64,000 nt of DNA from assembly GCF_001613365.1 (NCBI RefSeq), contig NZ_BDCF01000017.1, positions 1-64,000 on the forward strand, in the 5' to 3' direction. Source of the DNA: Nocardia xishanensis NBRC 101358. GTDB taxonomy: Bacteria > Actinomycetota > Actinomycetes > Mycobacteriales > Mycobacteriaceae. The position numbers and the translations under genes are program-made. Positions 34,069 through 42,250 of this stretch are shown in pieces (the first letter of the stretch is position 1; each line of letters starts with the position of its first letter). A model generated the notes under the pieces. That model was not told the origin of the DNA. It saw only the letters and a list, made by a program, of their open reading frames with translations, and searched no databases.

Positions 34069-34274
34069 CCGTCACGCCACCACCATGCAACGGCGCAGTA
34101 ATCGTCGGCGTCGTCGAAGCCTTCGCCCGACACTGGCCCCACCTCAAACCGCCCATGTTCCGCGCCGACGACGTCCTCCCACTCCTCGCCGGCAACGACC
34201 GCGAATACAACGCCGCATCAGCACTACTCGAAGCCGAACGCGTCCACTACCAGCCAGGGCAAGAACCAGATTGA
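34065..34274 (+). CDS. uncharacterised small protein
   Basis: 69 residues: VVEAFARHWPHLKPPMFRADDVLPLLAGNDREYNAASALLEAERVHY. Helical, no recognised family. GTG start overlapping the ATPase stop by four bases indicates coupling. Confidence 0.6.
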   Translation: MTVTPPPCNGAVIVGVVEAFARHWPHLKPPMFRADDVLPLLAGNDREYNAASALLEAERVHYQPGQEPD

Positions 34275-34558
34275 CAACACATCGATACTCAACTCAACCC
34301 AACCAGACTCGTCGGCAAACGGACAGCAGCAAGACCAAAACAACTGCGTATGGCGTACGCAATTCGTGGCGGACGCAGTTTTCTCCGACCGGCCTCTATA
34401 TGCCGCTACAGCCCACCGAAACCCTCTCCCGGCCACTCGGATACCAGACGGCCCTGAAAGTCGCTCCTACCGCCTCCTGCGGACTCAAGAATGAGGTTCC
34501 TGATTTGCCTGCCCGACTGACTCCCGCCGAAACCGCCGTTGAGGCGGTGGCGGCATGA
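34271..34558 (+). CDS. possible small protein upstream of the methyltransferase
   Basis: TTG at 34271 overlaps the previous stop (TTGA), and its own stop overlaps the methyltransferase ATG (ATGA), the coupling pattern used throughout this operon. 95 residues, or 52 from ATG at 34400 (MPLQPTETLSRPLG). The first half has unusual codon use, so the shorter form is more credible. Confidence 0.4.
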   Translation: MTTHRYSTQPNQTRRQTDSSKTKTTAYGVRNSWRTQFSPTGLYMPLQPTETLSRPLGYQTALKVAPTASCGLKNEVPDLPARLTPAETAVEAVAA

Positions 34559-36030
34559 CGCTCACGGTGACCGACCTGTTCGCCGGATCCGGTGGTTCGT
34601 CGACCGGACTGGCTGACGTGCCCGGCCTCGAACTGGTCCTCGCGATGAACCATTGGCAGCTGGCGATCGACACACACGCGTCGAATCACCCGCGCGCCGA
34701 CCACAAGTGCGCCGACATCTCGCAGTATGACCCGCGGTTGGCGCCGCGCACGGACATCTTGTGGGCGTCGCCGTCCTGCACTCACCACAGTCAGGCGTCG
34801 GGCAAGAAACGCAACCATGGTGCCGCGGCCGGTGACCGGCAGCCGGACCTGTTCGGGGAGATCCTGCCCGACGAGGCTGCCGAGCGGTCGCGGGCGACGA
34901 TGTGGGATGTGTTGCGGTTCACCGAGCTTCACCGGTACCGGGCGGTGATCGTGGAGAACGTTGTCGACGTCATGCAGTGGGTGATGTTCCCGGCGTGGCG
35001 GCAAGCCTGGGGTCTGCTCGGGTACGAGATCCGGTTTGTGTTCATGAACTCGATGCATGCCCAGGCTGGGGGAGTGCCGGCGCCGCAGTCTCGGGATCGC
35101 TGGTATGCGGTGGCGTGGCCGAAGGGGAATCGGGCGCCGGATTTGGAGAAGTGGACGCGCCCGCGCGCCTGGTGTGTGACCTGCGATGAGTGGGTGTACG
35201 CGGTGAAGTCGTGGAAGCGTCCCGATCGGGAGCCGTGGGGCCGTTACCGGGCCCAGTATGTGTGGCGTTGCCCGCGTGTGAAGTGCCGTAATTCGGTGAT
35301 CGAACCTGGTTGGTTGCCTGCTGCGTCGGCGATTGACTGGACGTTGCCTGGTGAGCGGATCGGTGACCGTGTGAAGCCGTTGGCGGAGAAGACGATGGCC
35401 CGTATTTGTGCCGGGCTGAGCAAGTTCTATGGGTCAGCGGACGGCTTGTTGGTGCCTGCGGGTGGGTCGTGGAACGAGACCGCGTATCCGTTGACGGAGG
35501 CGATGCGGACCCGTACGACTCGCGAGTCTGAAGGACTGTTGATTCCGGTGGAGGGTCGTGACGGGAAGGTCGCTGGGCATGTGCGGGAGCCGTTGCGGAC
35601 CCAAACCGCCCGCAACGAAACCGGGCTTCTGGTGCCGTATTACGGCAACGGCAACGCGGCTACCACGAGCGAACCGGATCGCACGATGACGACTCACGAC
35701 CGGTATGCGTTCGTGGTTCCGTTGCGGAACAACAACACCCCGAAGTCCGTGCGGGATCCGTTGGACACGTTCGCTGCCGCGGGCAACCATCACGCGCTCG
35801 CGACGACCGCCGTTCCTAATATCGAGGACTGCATGTTCCGCATGCTCACCCCGGACGAGATCAAGCGCGGTATGGCCTTCCCTGACGACTACACGCTTCT
35901 CGGCAACAAGCGCGAGAAGGTGCGGTTGTGCGGCAACGCGGTCACTCCTCCTGCTGCACGCGATCTCGGCGCCGCGGTCGCGGAATCCCTCGGGCATGTG
36001 GTCGGCGAACCAGCGGCGGTGGCGGCGTGA
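34555..36030 (+). CDS. C5 cytosine-specific DNA methyltransferase
   Basis: 491 residues. SAM-binding motif I is DLFAGSGG (residues 7-14). The catalytic cysteine is Cys75 in ASPSCTHHS, where most family members have PPC. Motif VI ENV is in AVIVENVVDVMQW, and the C-terminal motif X is LCGNAVTPPAARDLG. Two Cys pairs (CVTCDEW and WRCPRVKCRN, residues about 205-245) suggest a zinc-binding insert. No restriction enzyme gene is adjacent, so it probably protects phage DNA from host restriction. Confidence 0.9.
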   Translation: MTLTVTDLFAGSGGSSTGLADVPGLELVLAMNHWQLAIDTHASNHPRADHKCADISQYDPRLAPRTDILWASPSCTHHSQASGKKRNHGAAAGDRQPDLFGEILPDEAAERSRATMWDVLRFTELHRYRAVIVENVVDVMQWVMFPAWRQAWGLLGYEIRFVFMNSMHAQAGGVPAPQSRDRWYAVAWPKGNRAPDLEKWTRPRAWCVTCDEWVYAVKSWKRPDREPWGRYRAQYVWRCPRVKCRNSVIEPGWLPAASAIDWTLPGERIGDRVKPLAEKTMARICAGLSKFYGSADGLLVPAGGSWNETAYPLTEAMRTRTTRESEGLLIPVEGRDGKVAGHVREPLRTQTARNETGLLVPYYGNGNAATTSEPDRTMTTHDRYAFVVPLRNNNTPKSVRDPLDTFAAAGNHHALATTAVPNIEDCMFRMLTPDEIKRGMAFPDDYTLLGNKREKVRLCGNAVTPPAARDLGAAVAESLGHVVGEPAAVAA

Positions 36031-36188
36031 CTCCTGTGCAGGTCGCTTTGTTGTGGCTGGCGGTGCCCGCGGCGCTTTTCGTGTTGGCGTGCGTGGTTCG
36101 GCATCTGGACGTGAAGTTCGCGTTGCTGATGGCTGCTGTGGGCGCGCTGGTGGCGTGCTTGATCGACCTGATCGAGGTGGCGGCGTGA
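36027..36188 (+). CDS. 53-residue two-helix membrane protein
   Basis: GTG start overlapping the methyltransferase stop. Two hydrophobic segments, VQVALLWLAVPAALFVLACVV and KFALLMAAVGALVACLIDLI, separated by RHLDV, give a small hairpin membrane protein. No family recognised. Confidence 0.6.
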   Translation: MTPVQVALLWLAVPAALFVLACVVRHLDVKFALLMAAVGALVACLIDLIEVAA

Positions 36189-36253
36189 GAAGTGTGTCGG
36201 TATCTGACTATGCGCATCTGTTGATTGAATCTATTGAAGGGAGAGCGACATGA
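36185..36253 (+). CDS. possible 22-residue peptide
   Basis: GTG overlaps the preceding stop and the TGA overlaps the next ATG, encoding RSVSVSDYAHLLIESIEGRAT. It may only serve to pass ribosomes to the following gene. The GGGAGAG near its end is the RBS of the next gene. Confidence 0.25.
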   Translation: MRSVSVSDYAHLLIESIEGRAT

Positions 36254-36756
36254 CCGACCTGATAATTGGCGTGGACGCAATCGCGAAGGCATCCGTGAAC
36301 ACCATGCGTGAGCTGATCAAGCAGCCGTTGAACGTCGATGCCTGCACCCAGTTCGGGCCCCACAAGCCTGGCGACACCGTCGAGGTCCGCAAGGCCGGCA
36401 CTGAGGACGAGACGATCTCGGTGCAGTTGAATACCGTTGCCGACGTAGCGTTCGCGGTGACGTCAGAAGATCTGACGCTGCCGTTCAACGACTTCCGTGA
36501 CAAGTTCATCGTGCCCGCAATGGATGTGCTCGCGAAGAACATCGACCGGTCCATGCGCGCCGCAGGTCAAGGCGCGCAGTTCGCATCAGCCCCGCTTCCG
36601 CTCCCGGTCGTGGATGAGCGTTTCTGTGCTGTAGTGACTCTGGACGGCATTTCTCTGCGTGTCGTCGAGGTCTTCGACATTGCCAGGTGCGAGACCGTGA
36701 TGGCCTTCGACGTCCTGTACGGCGTCGCAGTCGCAGAACAGGCGGAGGCCGCATGA
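36250..36756 (+). CDS. P22-type capsid-protein-like fragment encoded among early genes
   Basis: 168 residues. Residues 35-100 (FGPHKPGDTVEVRK, then ISVQLNTVADVAFAVTSEDL, then FRDKFIVPAMDVLAKNIDR) follow the pattern of the N-terminal region of P22-like major capsid proteins (GDTVxVR, then a beta strand, VT-x-EE/ED-x-TL, a P-A-x-x-LA-x-x-ID helix). Those proteins exceed 300 residues; here the similarity stops and a different end (VDERFCAVVTLDGISLRVVEVFDI) follows. Strong RBS. The role is unknown; interference with capsid assembly is one inference. The family link is by eye only. Confidence 0.6.
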   Translation: MTDLIIGVDAIAKASVNTMRELIKQPLNVDACTQFGPHKPGDTVEVRKAGTEDETISVQLNTVADVAFAVTSEDLTLPFNDFRDKFIVPAMDVLAKNIDRSMRAAGQGAQFASAPLPLPVVDERFCAVVTLDGISLRVVEVFDIARCETVMAFDVLYGVAVAEQAEAA

Positions 36757-36992
36757 TCTCGCTGTGGTGGAGTTTCGCGCTCACAACGATCGGCGTCACG
36801 GGCCTGGTGCTCGTGTACCGGTCTCAGTCGCTCGTCGGCCCGCTCATCGGTCTCGCCGTGCAGTTCCTGTGGATCGCCTACGCGGTCGCGACCCGGCAGT
36901 GGTGGTTCCTGTTGTCCGCGTTCACGTACGGCGCCGCGAACATCTACGGCCTGACCAAGCGCCGCAACGAACGAACCGAGGTAATCGAGTGA
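36753..36992 (+). CDS. three-helix membrane protein
   Basis: 79 residues: WWSFALTTIGVTGLVLVYRSQ, then LVGPLIGLAVQFLWIAYAVAT, then WWFLLSAFTYGAANIYGL, ending KRRNERTEVIE in the cytoplasm. ATGA overlap with the capsid-like gene, so the two products are probably made together. Similar small membrane proteins occur in actinophages with unknown role. Confidence 0.65.
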   Translation: MISLWWSFALTTIGVTGLVLVYRSQSLVGPLIGLAVQFLWIAYAVATRQWWFLLSAFTYGAANIYGLTKRRNERTEVIE

Positions 36993-37237
36993 CCCCCGAG
37001 GATATCCGCGCTTGCTACGAGATAGCGCTCGCCGAGCAGTTGGAGATCATCGCGCCGTCCTGGATCGGTGCGGGCCGCGAGGGGGAGGTAGCCGCCGACG
37101 TAGTCGACGCTCTCGCCGCCGCCGGGCTGCTGCCGACTGGTGCGGAACGGCTTGTCGCCTACGCGGTCATGGACACCAGCGACGACCACGTGATGCGGCG
37201 GTACGTCACCGAATGGCAGCCGGAGGAGGCCGAGTGA
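36989..37237 (+). CDS. uncharacterised small protein
   Basis: 82 residues, helical and acidic: EDIRACYEIALAEQLEIIAPSW, then REGEVAADVVDALAAAGLL, ending RRYVTEWQPEEAE. The VxALAAAGLLP pattern recurs in many actinophage early proteins. GTG start overlapping the membrane-protein stop. Confidence 0.6.
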   Translation: MTPEDIRACYEIALAEQLEIIAPSWIGAGREGEVAADVVDALAAAGLLPTGAERLVAYAVMDTSDDHVMRRYVTEWQPEEAE

Positions 37238-37794
37238 ACGGGATCCCGATCAGCTTCGCTGCACCCCGCACGTGCCCGCACAACTGGGAAGTCGTCTCGA
37301 TGGTGTTCGAAACGCAAATGCTCGACGCCCGCGGGCGAGTCATCGTGCGGCAACCCGACGTTCAGGAAGCTCGCGTGTACTTCATCTGCCGCGGCTGCGC
37401 CTCACACACCTACATGACCACCCAATGGATTGGCTGCCGCATGTACGGCAGCGAAGACGCCAAAGCCGCGTTGGCGAAACGGATGCGGTTCTGGGCGGAC
37501 CGCATCGACCCAGCCGGGGCACCCCGCTACATGGGGTACTCGTACACAATCGAACCCGGCAAGGGGGTCGTGTTCCACAAGAACGGCCGCGGCTGCAAGC
37601 TCTGGTACCTCGGGAACGTCGACCACGAGCGCGCCTACAGCGAATCGCGGGCGTCGACAGCGGATCTCGCCGACCTGACCGACCAAGAGTTGCTTGCTTC
37701 CGCGATGCTCACACCCGATCCCGACCGTGCACGTGCATGCAAACAGGAGTGGGATCGCCGACTGCGGGCCAAGTGGCGGGGGGCTGAAGCGTGA
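37234..37794 (+). CDS. uncharacterised protein with a zinc-site-like N-terminus
   Basis: 186 residues. CPHNW near residue 14 and CRGCASHTY near residue 52 could bind one zinc. The middle (MRFWADRIDPAGAPRYMGYSYTIEPGKGVVFHKNG) and the C-terminal helix DLTDQELLASAMLTPDPDRARACKQEWDRRLRAKW are well-formed. No family recognised. Confidence 0.6.
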   Translation: MNGIPISFAAPRTCPHNWEVVSMVFETQMLDARGRVIVRQPDVQEARVYFICRGCASHTYMTTQWIGCRMYGSEDAKAALAKRMRFWADRIDPAGAPRYMGYSYTIEPGKGVVFHKNGRGCKLWYLGNVDHERAYSESRASTADLADLTDQELLASAMLTPDPDRARACKQEWDRRLRAKWRGAEA

Positions 37795-38123
37795 CCATAG
37801 AAGGGTGCAGTCGCTGCTGGTGTGGGCGCCCAAGCCACCCCGATCTGATCGACGGATGCGTAGGCGACCCGCTTCTACGCGCGCTGTTCGGGCCTCCCAG
37901 CGTTGAGGCGATGATCTCCACGGCCATCACCATGTACGGAGACCTGCTGGCGTTGGCCGTGGACGGCAACGAGGAGGCTGCGGCCCTTATTGCGGCGAAC
38001 CCGATCCCGGAACCGTCGATCGAGACCGATATGTCGATTCTGAAGCTCGCGGGCATGGACGTTTCTGCGGAAGATGTTCGGTCGCTTCGAGCGTGGTACG
38101 GCGGTGAAGAGCGGGCGGCGTGA
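37791..38123 (+). CDS. uncharacterised small protein
   Basis: 110 residues. An N-terminal CSRCWCG could bind metal; then HPDLIDGCVGDPLLRALFGPPSVEAMISTAITMYGDLLALAV, a helical domain. Last gene of this rightward run before the leftward 38234 gene. GTG start overlapping the preceding stop. Confidence 0.6.
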   Translation: MTIEGCSRCWCGRPSHPDLIDGCVGDPLLRALFGPPSVEAMISTAITMYGDLLALAVDGNEEAAALIAANPIPEPSIETDMSILKLAGMDVSAEDVRSLRAWYGGEERAA

Positions 38124-38233
38124 CGGACTGCCGGCCTGCGCCACCCGACCATGCTCGCCGAAGACGAGTCCGGCAGCCGGGCACGCGGGGAGGTGCATGA
38201 CCACCGCCCGCGTGCGGCACCGACAGGGCAGGG

Positions 38234-38758
38234 CTACTCGTCGTAGCCGTTCGCGGCTGCCTGAGCATTCGCGCAGTCGATCAGGAAAGCGAGCGACACC
38301 GACGACTGAAGCGGCGACGGCACCCAACCCGTTGCTGTCACAATGAAATCGCTCTTGGATTTCGTTTCCCCAGGCGCCCATGTGCCAACTGCAACCGGGA
38401 TGCGCGCCCAGTTGACCGGCTCTCCGGTTTCGGTATTGACCGGACGCCGGTAGTACGACGTGAAATCCTCGTATTCACCGTATTCGGCCTTATGGGCATT
38501 CCTGTACTGCTCGCAGAACGGTGCGCGCTCGCCGAGGAGCACCCAGAAGATCGGGATGGTGTCGCCGTGCCGGGTTTCCACCTTCTTCGCCCAGATTTGG
38601 AACATCTCGTACGCGCTGATCTCGCGCGTGGTGTAGTCGTCGGACACGGAAGCGTAGTCCGCTTCCCATTCGAGCACCAGGGGAACTTTCGTCTGGACTT
38701 CCCCCGAGATCTTCGGGGTGACTGTCCACTGGTTCTCTTGCTCGGTGTAGGTGGCCAT
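38234..38758 (-). CDS. lone leftward gene, uncharacterised
   Basis: 174 residues; starts MATYTEQENQWTVTPKISGEVQ with repeated beta-type stretches (TKVPLVLEWEADY, then VNWARIPVAVGTWAP) and ends in a helix LAFLIDCANAQAAANG. GAAAGGA provides the RBS. It is inserted against the direction of the surrounding operon with its own promoter region, the layout of a lysogeny-expressed moron gene. Function unknown. Confidence 0.65.
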   Translation of the reverse strand: MATYTEQENQWTVTPKISGEVQTKVPLVLEWEADYASVSDDYTTREISAYEMFQIWAKKVETRHGDTIPIFWVLLGERAPFCEQYRNAHKAEYGEYEDFTSYYRRPVNTETGEPVNWARIPVAVGTWAPGETKSKSDFIVTATGWVPSPLQSSVSLAFLIDCANAQAAANGYDE

Positions 38759-38886
38759 CGGTTCCTTTCTTGCCCGCGGCTTGTGCCGCTCGTCAAGTCT
38801 AGCGGGCCATTAAGGGTCGCTTCATCTTTCGCGGGTCACCGGTTGCGCTCGAATTTCGAGTTTGACTCGGGCGAGACAATAGAAGC

Positions 38887-39192
38887 GTGAGCGAAGAAGA
38901 AGGCGGTTACGAGCTTTTCATGCCGTTCGTCACGGTGAAAAGCAACGGCGGACCCCACGACGACACCGCCTATGTTGCCGGTTGGGAAATGGGTGCACTC
39001 GACGCACAACTCAGGACAGCAGCATCGGTGCGCGCGGAAAACCTCACCGTCCAGGTCCACACCGCGAACATCCCGCAAGTCGACCTGCTGGCAATGAAAC
39101 ACGGATTCACGGTCGAACACTTTGCTTACGAAGACTGCCCTAACTGGTCGGAAGTCGCATTCACCAGGAGCGCGAAGGACGCCGATGACTGA
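38887..39192 (+). CDS. uncharacterised small protein
   Basis: 101 residues; MPFVTVKSNGGPHDDTAYVAGWEMGALDAQL, then VHTANIPQVDLLAMKHGFTVE, an alpha/beta arrangement. GTG start. First gene after the divergent region shared with the 38234 gene, which contains short dyads such as CTCGAATTTCGAG. Confidence 0.6.
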   Translation: MSEEEGGYELFMPFVTVKSNGGPHDDTAYVAGWEMGALDAQLRTAASVRAENLTVQVHTANIPQVDLLAMKHGFTVEHFAYEDCPNWSEVAFTRSAKDADD

Positions 39193-39490
39193 CGACGAAA
39201 TCGATGACCGGGTCGACGCCTGGCACAACGGCGCCGGCGGGGGCATGCCGCTACATGAATACCTCGGCATGACCTGGAGTGAGTACGCGGAATGGGTTGA
39301 AGCGCCAGGGCGAGCAGGTGAGCCGGACACAGCGCAGGCAGTCCAGGAAGAGTTGGCGCGCGCGATGGCTCAGCCGATCGACGTCGACGCGATCCTCGGT
39401 TCTCTCGGACCCGAATACAACGACCCAGGTGACGATCCATGGGGCGGCGCCAACCTGTTCGACCTGACGGAGGTGAACGGCGGTGAGTGA
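39185..39490 (+). CDS. uncharacterised small protein with LHEYLGMTWSEYAEW motif
   Basis: 101 residues. MTDDEIDDRVDAWHNGAGGGMPLHEYLGMTWSEYAEWVE is a pattern found in many actinobacterial and phage proteins, sometimes as a short antitoxin- or regulator-like domain. The remainder is acidic. It overlaps its neighbours on both sides by eight bases. Confidence 0.62.
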   Translation: MTDDEIDDRVDAWHNGAGGGMPLHEYLGMTWSEYAEWVEAPGRAGEPDTAQAVQEELARAMAQPIDVDAILGSLGPEYNDPGDDPWGGANLFDLTEVNGGE

Positions 39491-40673
39491 CCGTGACATT
39501 GTCGACGCGATCGACGAACTCGTAGACGCGCAACTCGCCAACTACGACCGGCGCAGCGGCTACGACTACAACGTCAACCAAGACAAATGCCCGCACGAAT
39601 GGTGCCGTGAGCCGTGGCATGGGCTCGCCATCACCCGACGCATGCGGGAAATGCGGTCGATCGGGTACGTCGACCCCGAATACCGGTACGCCGACGACGA
39701 CTCACAGGTCTTGTGCCCCGGCTCGACGTTCGAAGGCGAATTCGAGCCGCCAGCACAGGCGCCCAACGGCTTGGCGGCCTTCCGGCAGCAGCTAGAGGAA
39801 ATCAACGAGAGGTTCGCGGGGCTGGTTGGCATTCCGCCGCAGGCTTGGCGCAGCGGCGGCAGGATCTCCGGCAGTCGGGGCGGTGGGGGGCCTGCATCGT
39901 CCCCGATCATCGACATGGAGACCGTCAACCGACTCCGGAGCATGCGTGTCACCGCCACCTCTCCGATAGGTGTTCGCTACTACGACGGACTGTTCGACTA
40001 CTTCGAAGTCGAAGTCGCGCGACACTTTCCCGGCGTGCAGGTCGACCGTGCCGACATGCGGCACGAGGAGCGGCCCCCACTGTCGTCGACCGCCCCGGCG
40101 ATTATCGACATGATGTGGCGGCCCCAGTCGAACGAGATCGAGTTCATCGGCGGGCCACGGCACGGCGAAACCATGCCCGTGCCCGGACTCGATGTGGAGC
40201 TGTGCCCCGAGATCCGCGTACCACTGCCGGTCACGGTGATGCGAATTCGGGATTTCGATCCCGCCGCGCCGATCCAAGACAACATCATCCGCTACAAGCG
40301 TTTCGGCTGGAACCCGGAAACCAGACGCTGGGTGTACAGCACCGACAGTGATTGGCGCCCGGAATGCCGGTACTGCCGACGCCAGCCCGTGCGCAACCTG
40401 GCCGACAAGTACTGCCAGGGTTGCATACGGGACCTGATCATCGCCGAATCCATCTGGGAAGGCGAGCGGTACGCGCGCACGCACGGCATCCGCCAGCCTG
40501 TTGTCGCTATCGAAGAAAGCTACCTCCGCGGCATGGACCTGGAGAGGTTCCGGGTGCATGTCGTCAGCTGGCCGTGCGACAGCACCCAGTTGCTTCTCCG
40601 CCGGATGGCCGCACTTGCCGGCCGCACACTCGAATCGTTCTACGTCAACACCTCTGGAGAACAAGCAGCATGA
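39483..40673 (+). CDS. large uncharacterised phage protein with C-terminal zinc ribbon
   Basis: 396 residues. The N-terminal part has KCPHEWCREPWHGL (a Cys/His site typical of actinophage proteins), a Gly/Ser linker near residue 130, then a central domain with EFIGGPRHGETMPVPG. Near residue 298 CRYCRRQPVRNLADKYCQGC forms a zinc ribbon. The C-terminus FRVHVVSWPCDSTQLLLRRMAALAGRTLESFYV is alpha/beta. It may result from fusion of several small phage modules. Confidence 0.6.
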   Translation: MSDRDIVDAIDELVDAQLANYDRRSGYDYNVNQDKCPHEWCREPWHGLAITRRMREMRSIGYVDPEYRYADDDSQVLCPGSTFEGEFEPPAQAPNGLAAFRQQLEEINERFAGLVGIPPQAWRSGGRISGSRGGGGPASSPIIDMETVNRLRSMRVTATSPIGVRYYDGLFDYFEVEVARHFPGVQVDRADMRHEERPPLSSTAPAIIDMMWRPQSNEIEFIGGPRHGETMPVPGLDVELCPEIRVPLPVTVMRIRDFDPAAPIQDNIIRYKRFGWNPETRRWVYSTDSDWRPECRYCRRQPVRNLADKYCQGCIRDLIIAESIWEGERYARTHGIRQPVVAIEESYLRGMDLERFRVHVVSWPCDSTQLLLRRMAALAGRTLESFYVNTSGEQAA

Positions 40674-40900
40674 CTGATTCGATGAACGAACACCTGCACG
40701 ACACCCTCACCATCTATGGCGAGACGATTTCCGCTCAGATTCGCGACTACACGCCGGAAACCAAACTGGTCCTGCATGTCCGCGATGACGCGCCCCGCTC
40801 GACCGAAAACGGGCACCCGTATGAGCTTCCGATCGGTGACGCGGTGCTGTTGCGTGACGTTTTGAACGCTGCCACGGAACGTGGGGAGCTTCCCGCATGA
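40670..40900 (+). CDS. uncharacterised small protein
   Basis: 76 residues, mostly beta: LTIYGETISAQIRDYTPETKLVLHVRDD, ending with a helix DAVLLRDVLNAATERGELPA. It overlaps both neighbours by four bases. Confidence 0.58.
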   Translation: MTDSMNEHLHDTLTIYGETISAQIRDYTPETKLVLHVRDDAPRSTENGHPYELPIGDAVLLRDVLNAATERGELPA

Positions 40901-41115
40901 GCATCCGCGTGGAAGCCTACGAAACCCGAGTCAGCGAGAAATGGTTCAGCGCATCCGGTGCGGCGATGAAGCTCGGTGATCTGCGGGCCGTTGTCGCCGC
41001 ATGCGAAGGGATGCCAGACGAAGCCAAGGTAGAAGCTGGCGGCCTGGACGCGACGCCAGACCGTGAACGCGTCTGGTTTAAGACGCTGCGCATCCGATCG
41101 GAGCAAGCAGCATGA
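40897..41115 (+). CDS. uncharacterised small protein
   Basis: 72 residues: KLGDLRAVVAACEGMPDEAKVEAGGL, a pattern resembling small phage proteins of the form LxDLxxxLxxxPDDAxV, followed by a strand KTLRI. Probably a compact alpha/beta fold. Confidence 0.58.
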   Translation: MSIRVEAYETRVSEKWFSASGAAMKLGDLRAVVAACEGMPDEAKVEAGGLDATPDRERVWFKTLRIRSEQAA

Positions 41116-41828
41116 TCACCGCGTCAACGCAGAACCGGGGCGCGCACCCCAAGCCAATGAGCAACATCGAAACGATCCGTTGGCGGGAAGCGCAAGCCGC
41201 ATACGAGATGCAGAACGTGCGCTACACTGCGGCCATCCCATGGGGCCTGCTCCCCGAACGCAGCCGCGCAGCCTGGCTCGCATCTCTCGACTGCCGCACC
41301 ACCATGTTCCTCACCGTCGGCGGCCTCGGCGAAACCCATGTCTACGACTTCATCCAGAAAGTCGGCGCCCACGCTGAAAGCTTCAGCTGGGAACCAACAC
41401 CGTACGCCGCGCCGATCGGATGCGTCTACATCGCTGATGTCGCGAACTTCACCGGCGACATCCGCGCACTGCTCGACGAACAACGCTGGACCGCGCCAGA
41501 ACTGGTGAGTTTGACCATGTTCCGGGAGAACCACGGGCATTGGACGGTGCACACTTATCGGCCGAAGTTCTGGACGCAGTACGACATCGGGCAAATGCGT
41601 GAGATCGTCACACAGCCGCAGGACCTGCCGCAGACTGCTGCGGTCGAACGCACTGTGTCGGCGGAGGAGATCGAGAAGTTCTACGCGGGCAAACACTCGC
41701 GGTGGGACAACCCATTCGACCGGCTGAGCGACGTGAGCCCGGAACTGTGTGCCGCATACGCCGAGATCGACCGGTTGAACAGCGAACTGGAATATGCGCT
41801 GGCTACCGCGGATCGGGAAACCGCGTGA
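41112..41828 (+). CDS. uncharacterised phage protein
   Basis: 238 residues. WREAQAAYEMQNVRYTAAIPWGLLPERSRAAW, then CRTTMFLTVGGLGETHVYDFIQKVGAHAE, with a C-terminal helix SPELCAAYAEIDRLNSELEYALATADR. A second ATG (residue 16) is a possible start. No recognised family. Confidence 0.58.
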   Translation: MITASTQNRGAHPKPMSNIETIRWREAQAAYEMQNVRYTAAIPWGLLPERSRAAWLASLDCRTTMFLTVGGLGETHVYDFIQKVGAHAESFSWEPTPYAAPIGCVYIADVANFTGDIRALLDEQRWTAPELVSLTMFRENHGHWTVHTYRPKFWTQYDIGQMREIVTQPQDLPQTAAVERTVSAEEIEKFYAGKHSRWDNPFDRLSDVSPELCAAYAEIDRLNSELEYALATADRETA

Positions 41829-42010
41829 AGATGTCGGACGTGGTCCTGGAGTCGTGGCGGACAGGGCGATCCATCCGCGAAACCCTCGGGAAGCCACTGC
41901 CATCCGCTGACGCCGTCACAGGACCGACACCCGCGGGCGCCGACGTCCTCCGCCCGCACCTGGCCGCGTTCATCGACCTCGACGCGTACCTCACCGACCA
42001 AGGATTCTGA
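41825..42010 (+). CDS. uncharacterised small protein
   Basis: 61 residues from GTG at 41825 (59 from ATG at 41831): SDVVLESWRTGRSIRETLGKPLPSAD, then LRPHLAAFIDLDAYLTDQGF. The GRSIRETLG segment is HTH-like but too short for assignment. Confidence 0.52.
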   Translation: MKMSDVVLESWRTGRSIRETLGKPLPSADAVTGPTPAGADVLRPHLAAFIDLDAYLTDQGF

Positions 42011-42250
42011 ATGACCAGCCTTCAAAAATGCGCGGCCGACATCACTCTCCGTTTCCGCTCGTGGCGCTATCGGACTGTGTCCGACACCTGCCAGTGGGTC
42101 GCGCACCGCCTTCCCGCGCGGTTGCGGTACTTCGCGGCGATCGACGTCGGGGCATACGCAACGACCGGCCAGTACGACGACACCCTCGTGAACGAGCTGA
42201 CCTTGATGGAAGCGGTCGACCGATTCGCGCGCGGTAAGGGCGTGAACTGA
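42011..42250 (+). CDS. small basic protein
   Basis: 79 residues, N-terminus rich in Arg (LRFRSWRYRTVSDTCQWVAHRLPARLRYF), C-terminus helical (NELTLMEAVDRFARGKGVN). ATG directly after the previous TGA. No family recognised. Confidence 0.55.
   Translation: MTSLQKCAADITLRFRSWRYRTVSDTCQWVAHRLPARLRYFAAIDVGAYATTGQYDDTLVNELTLMEAVDRFARGKGVN

Noticed and set aside
38120..38346. Two short rightward frames after the 38123 stop
   Set aside because: Arg/Pro-rich shadow-type translations antisense to the 38234 gene; only a GTGA overlap supports the first.
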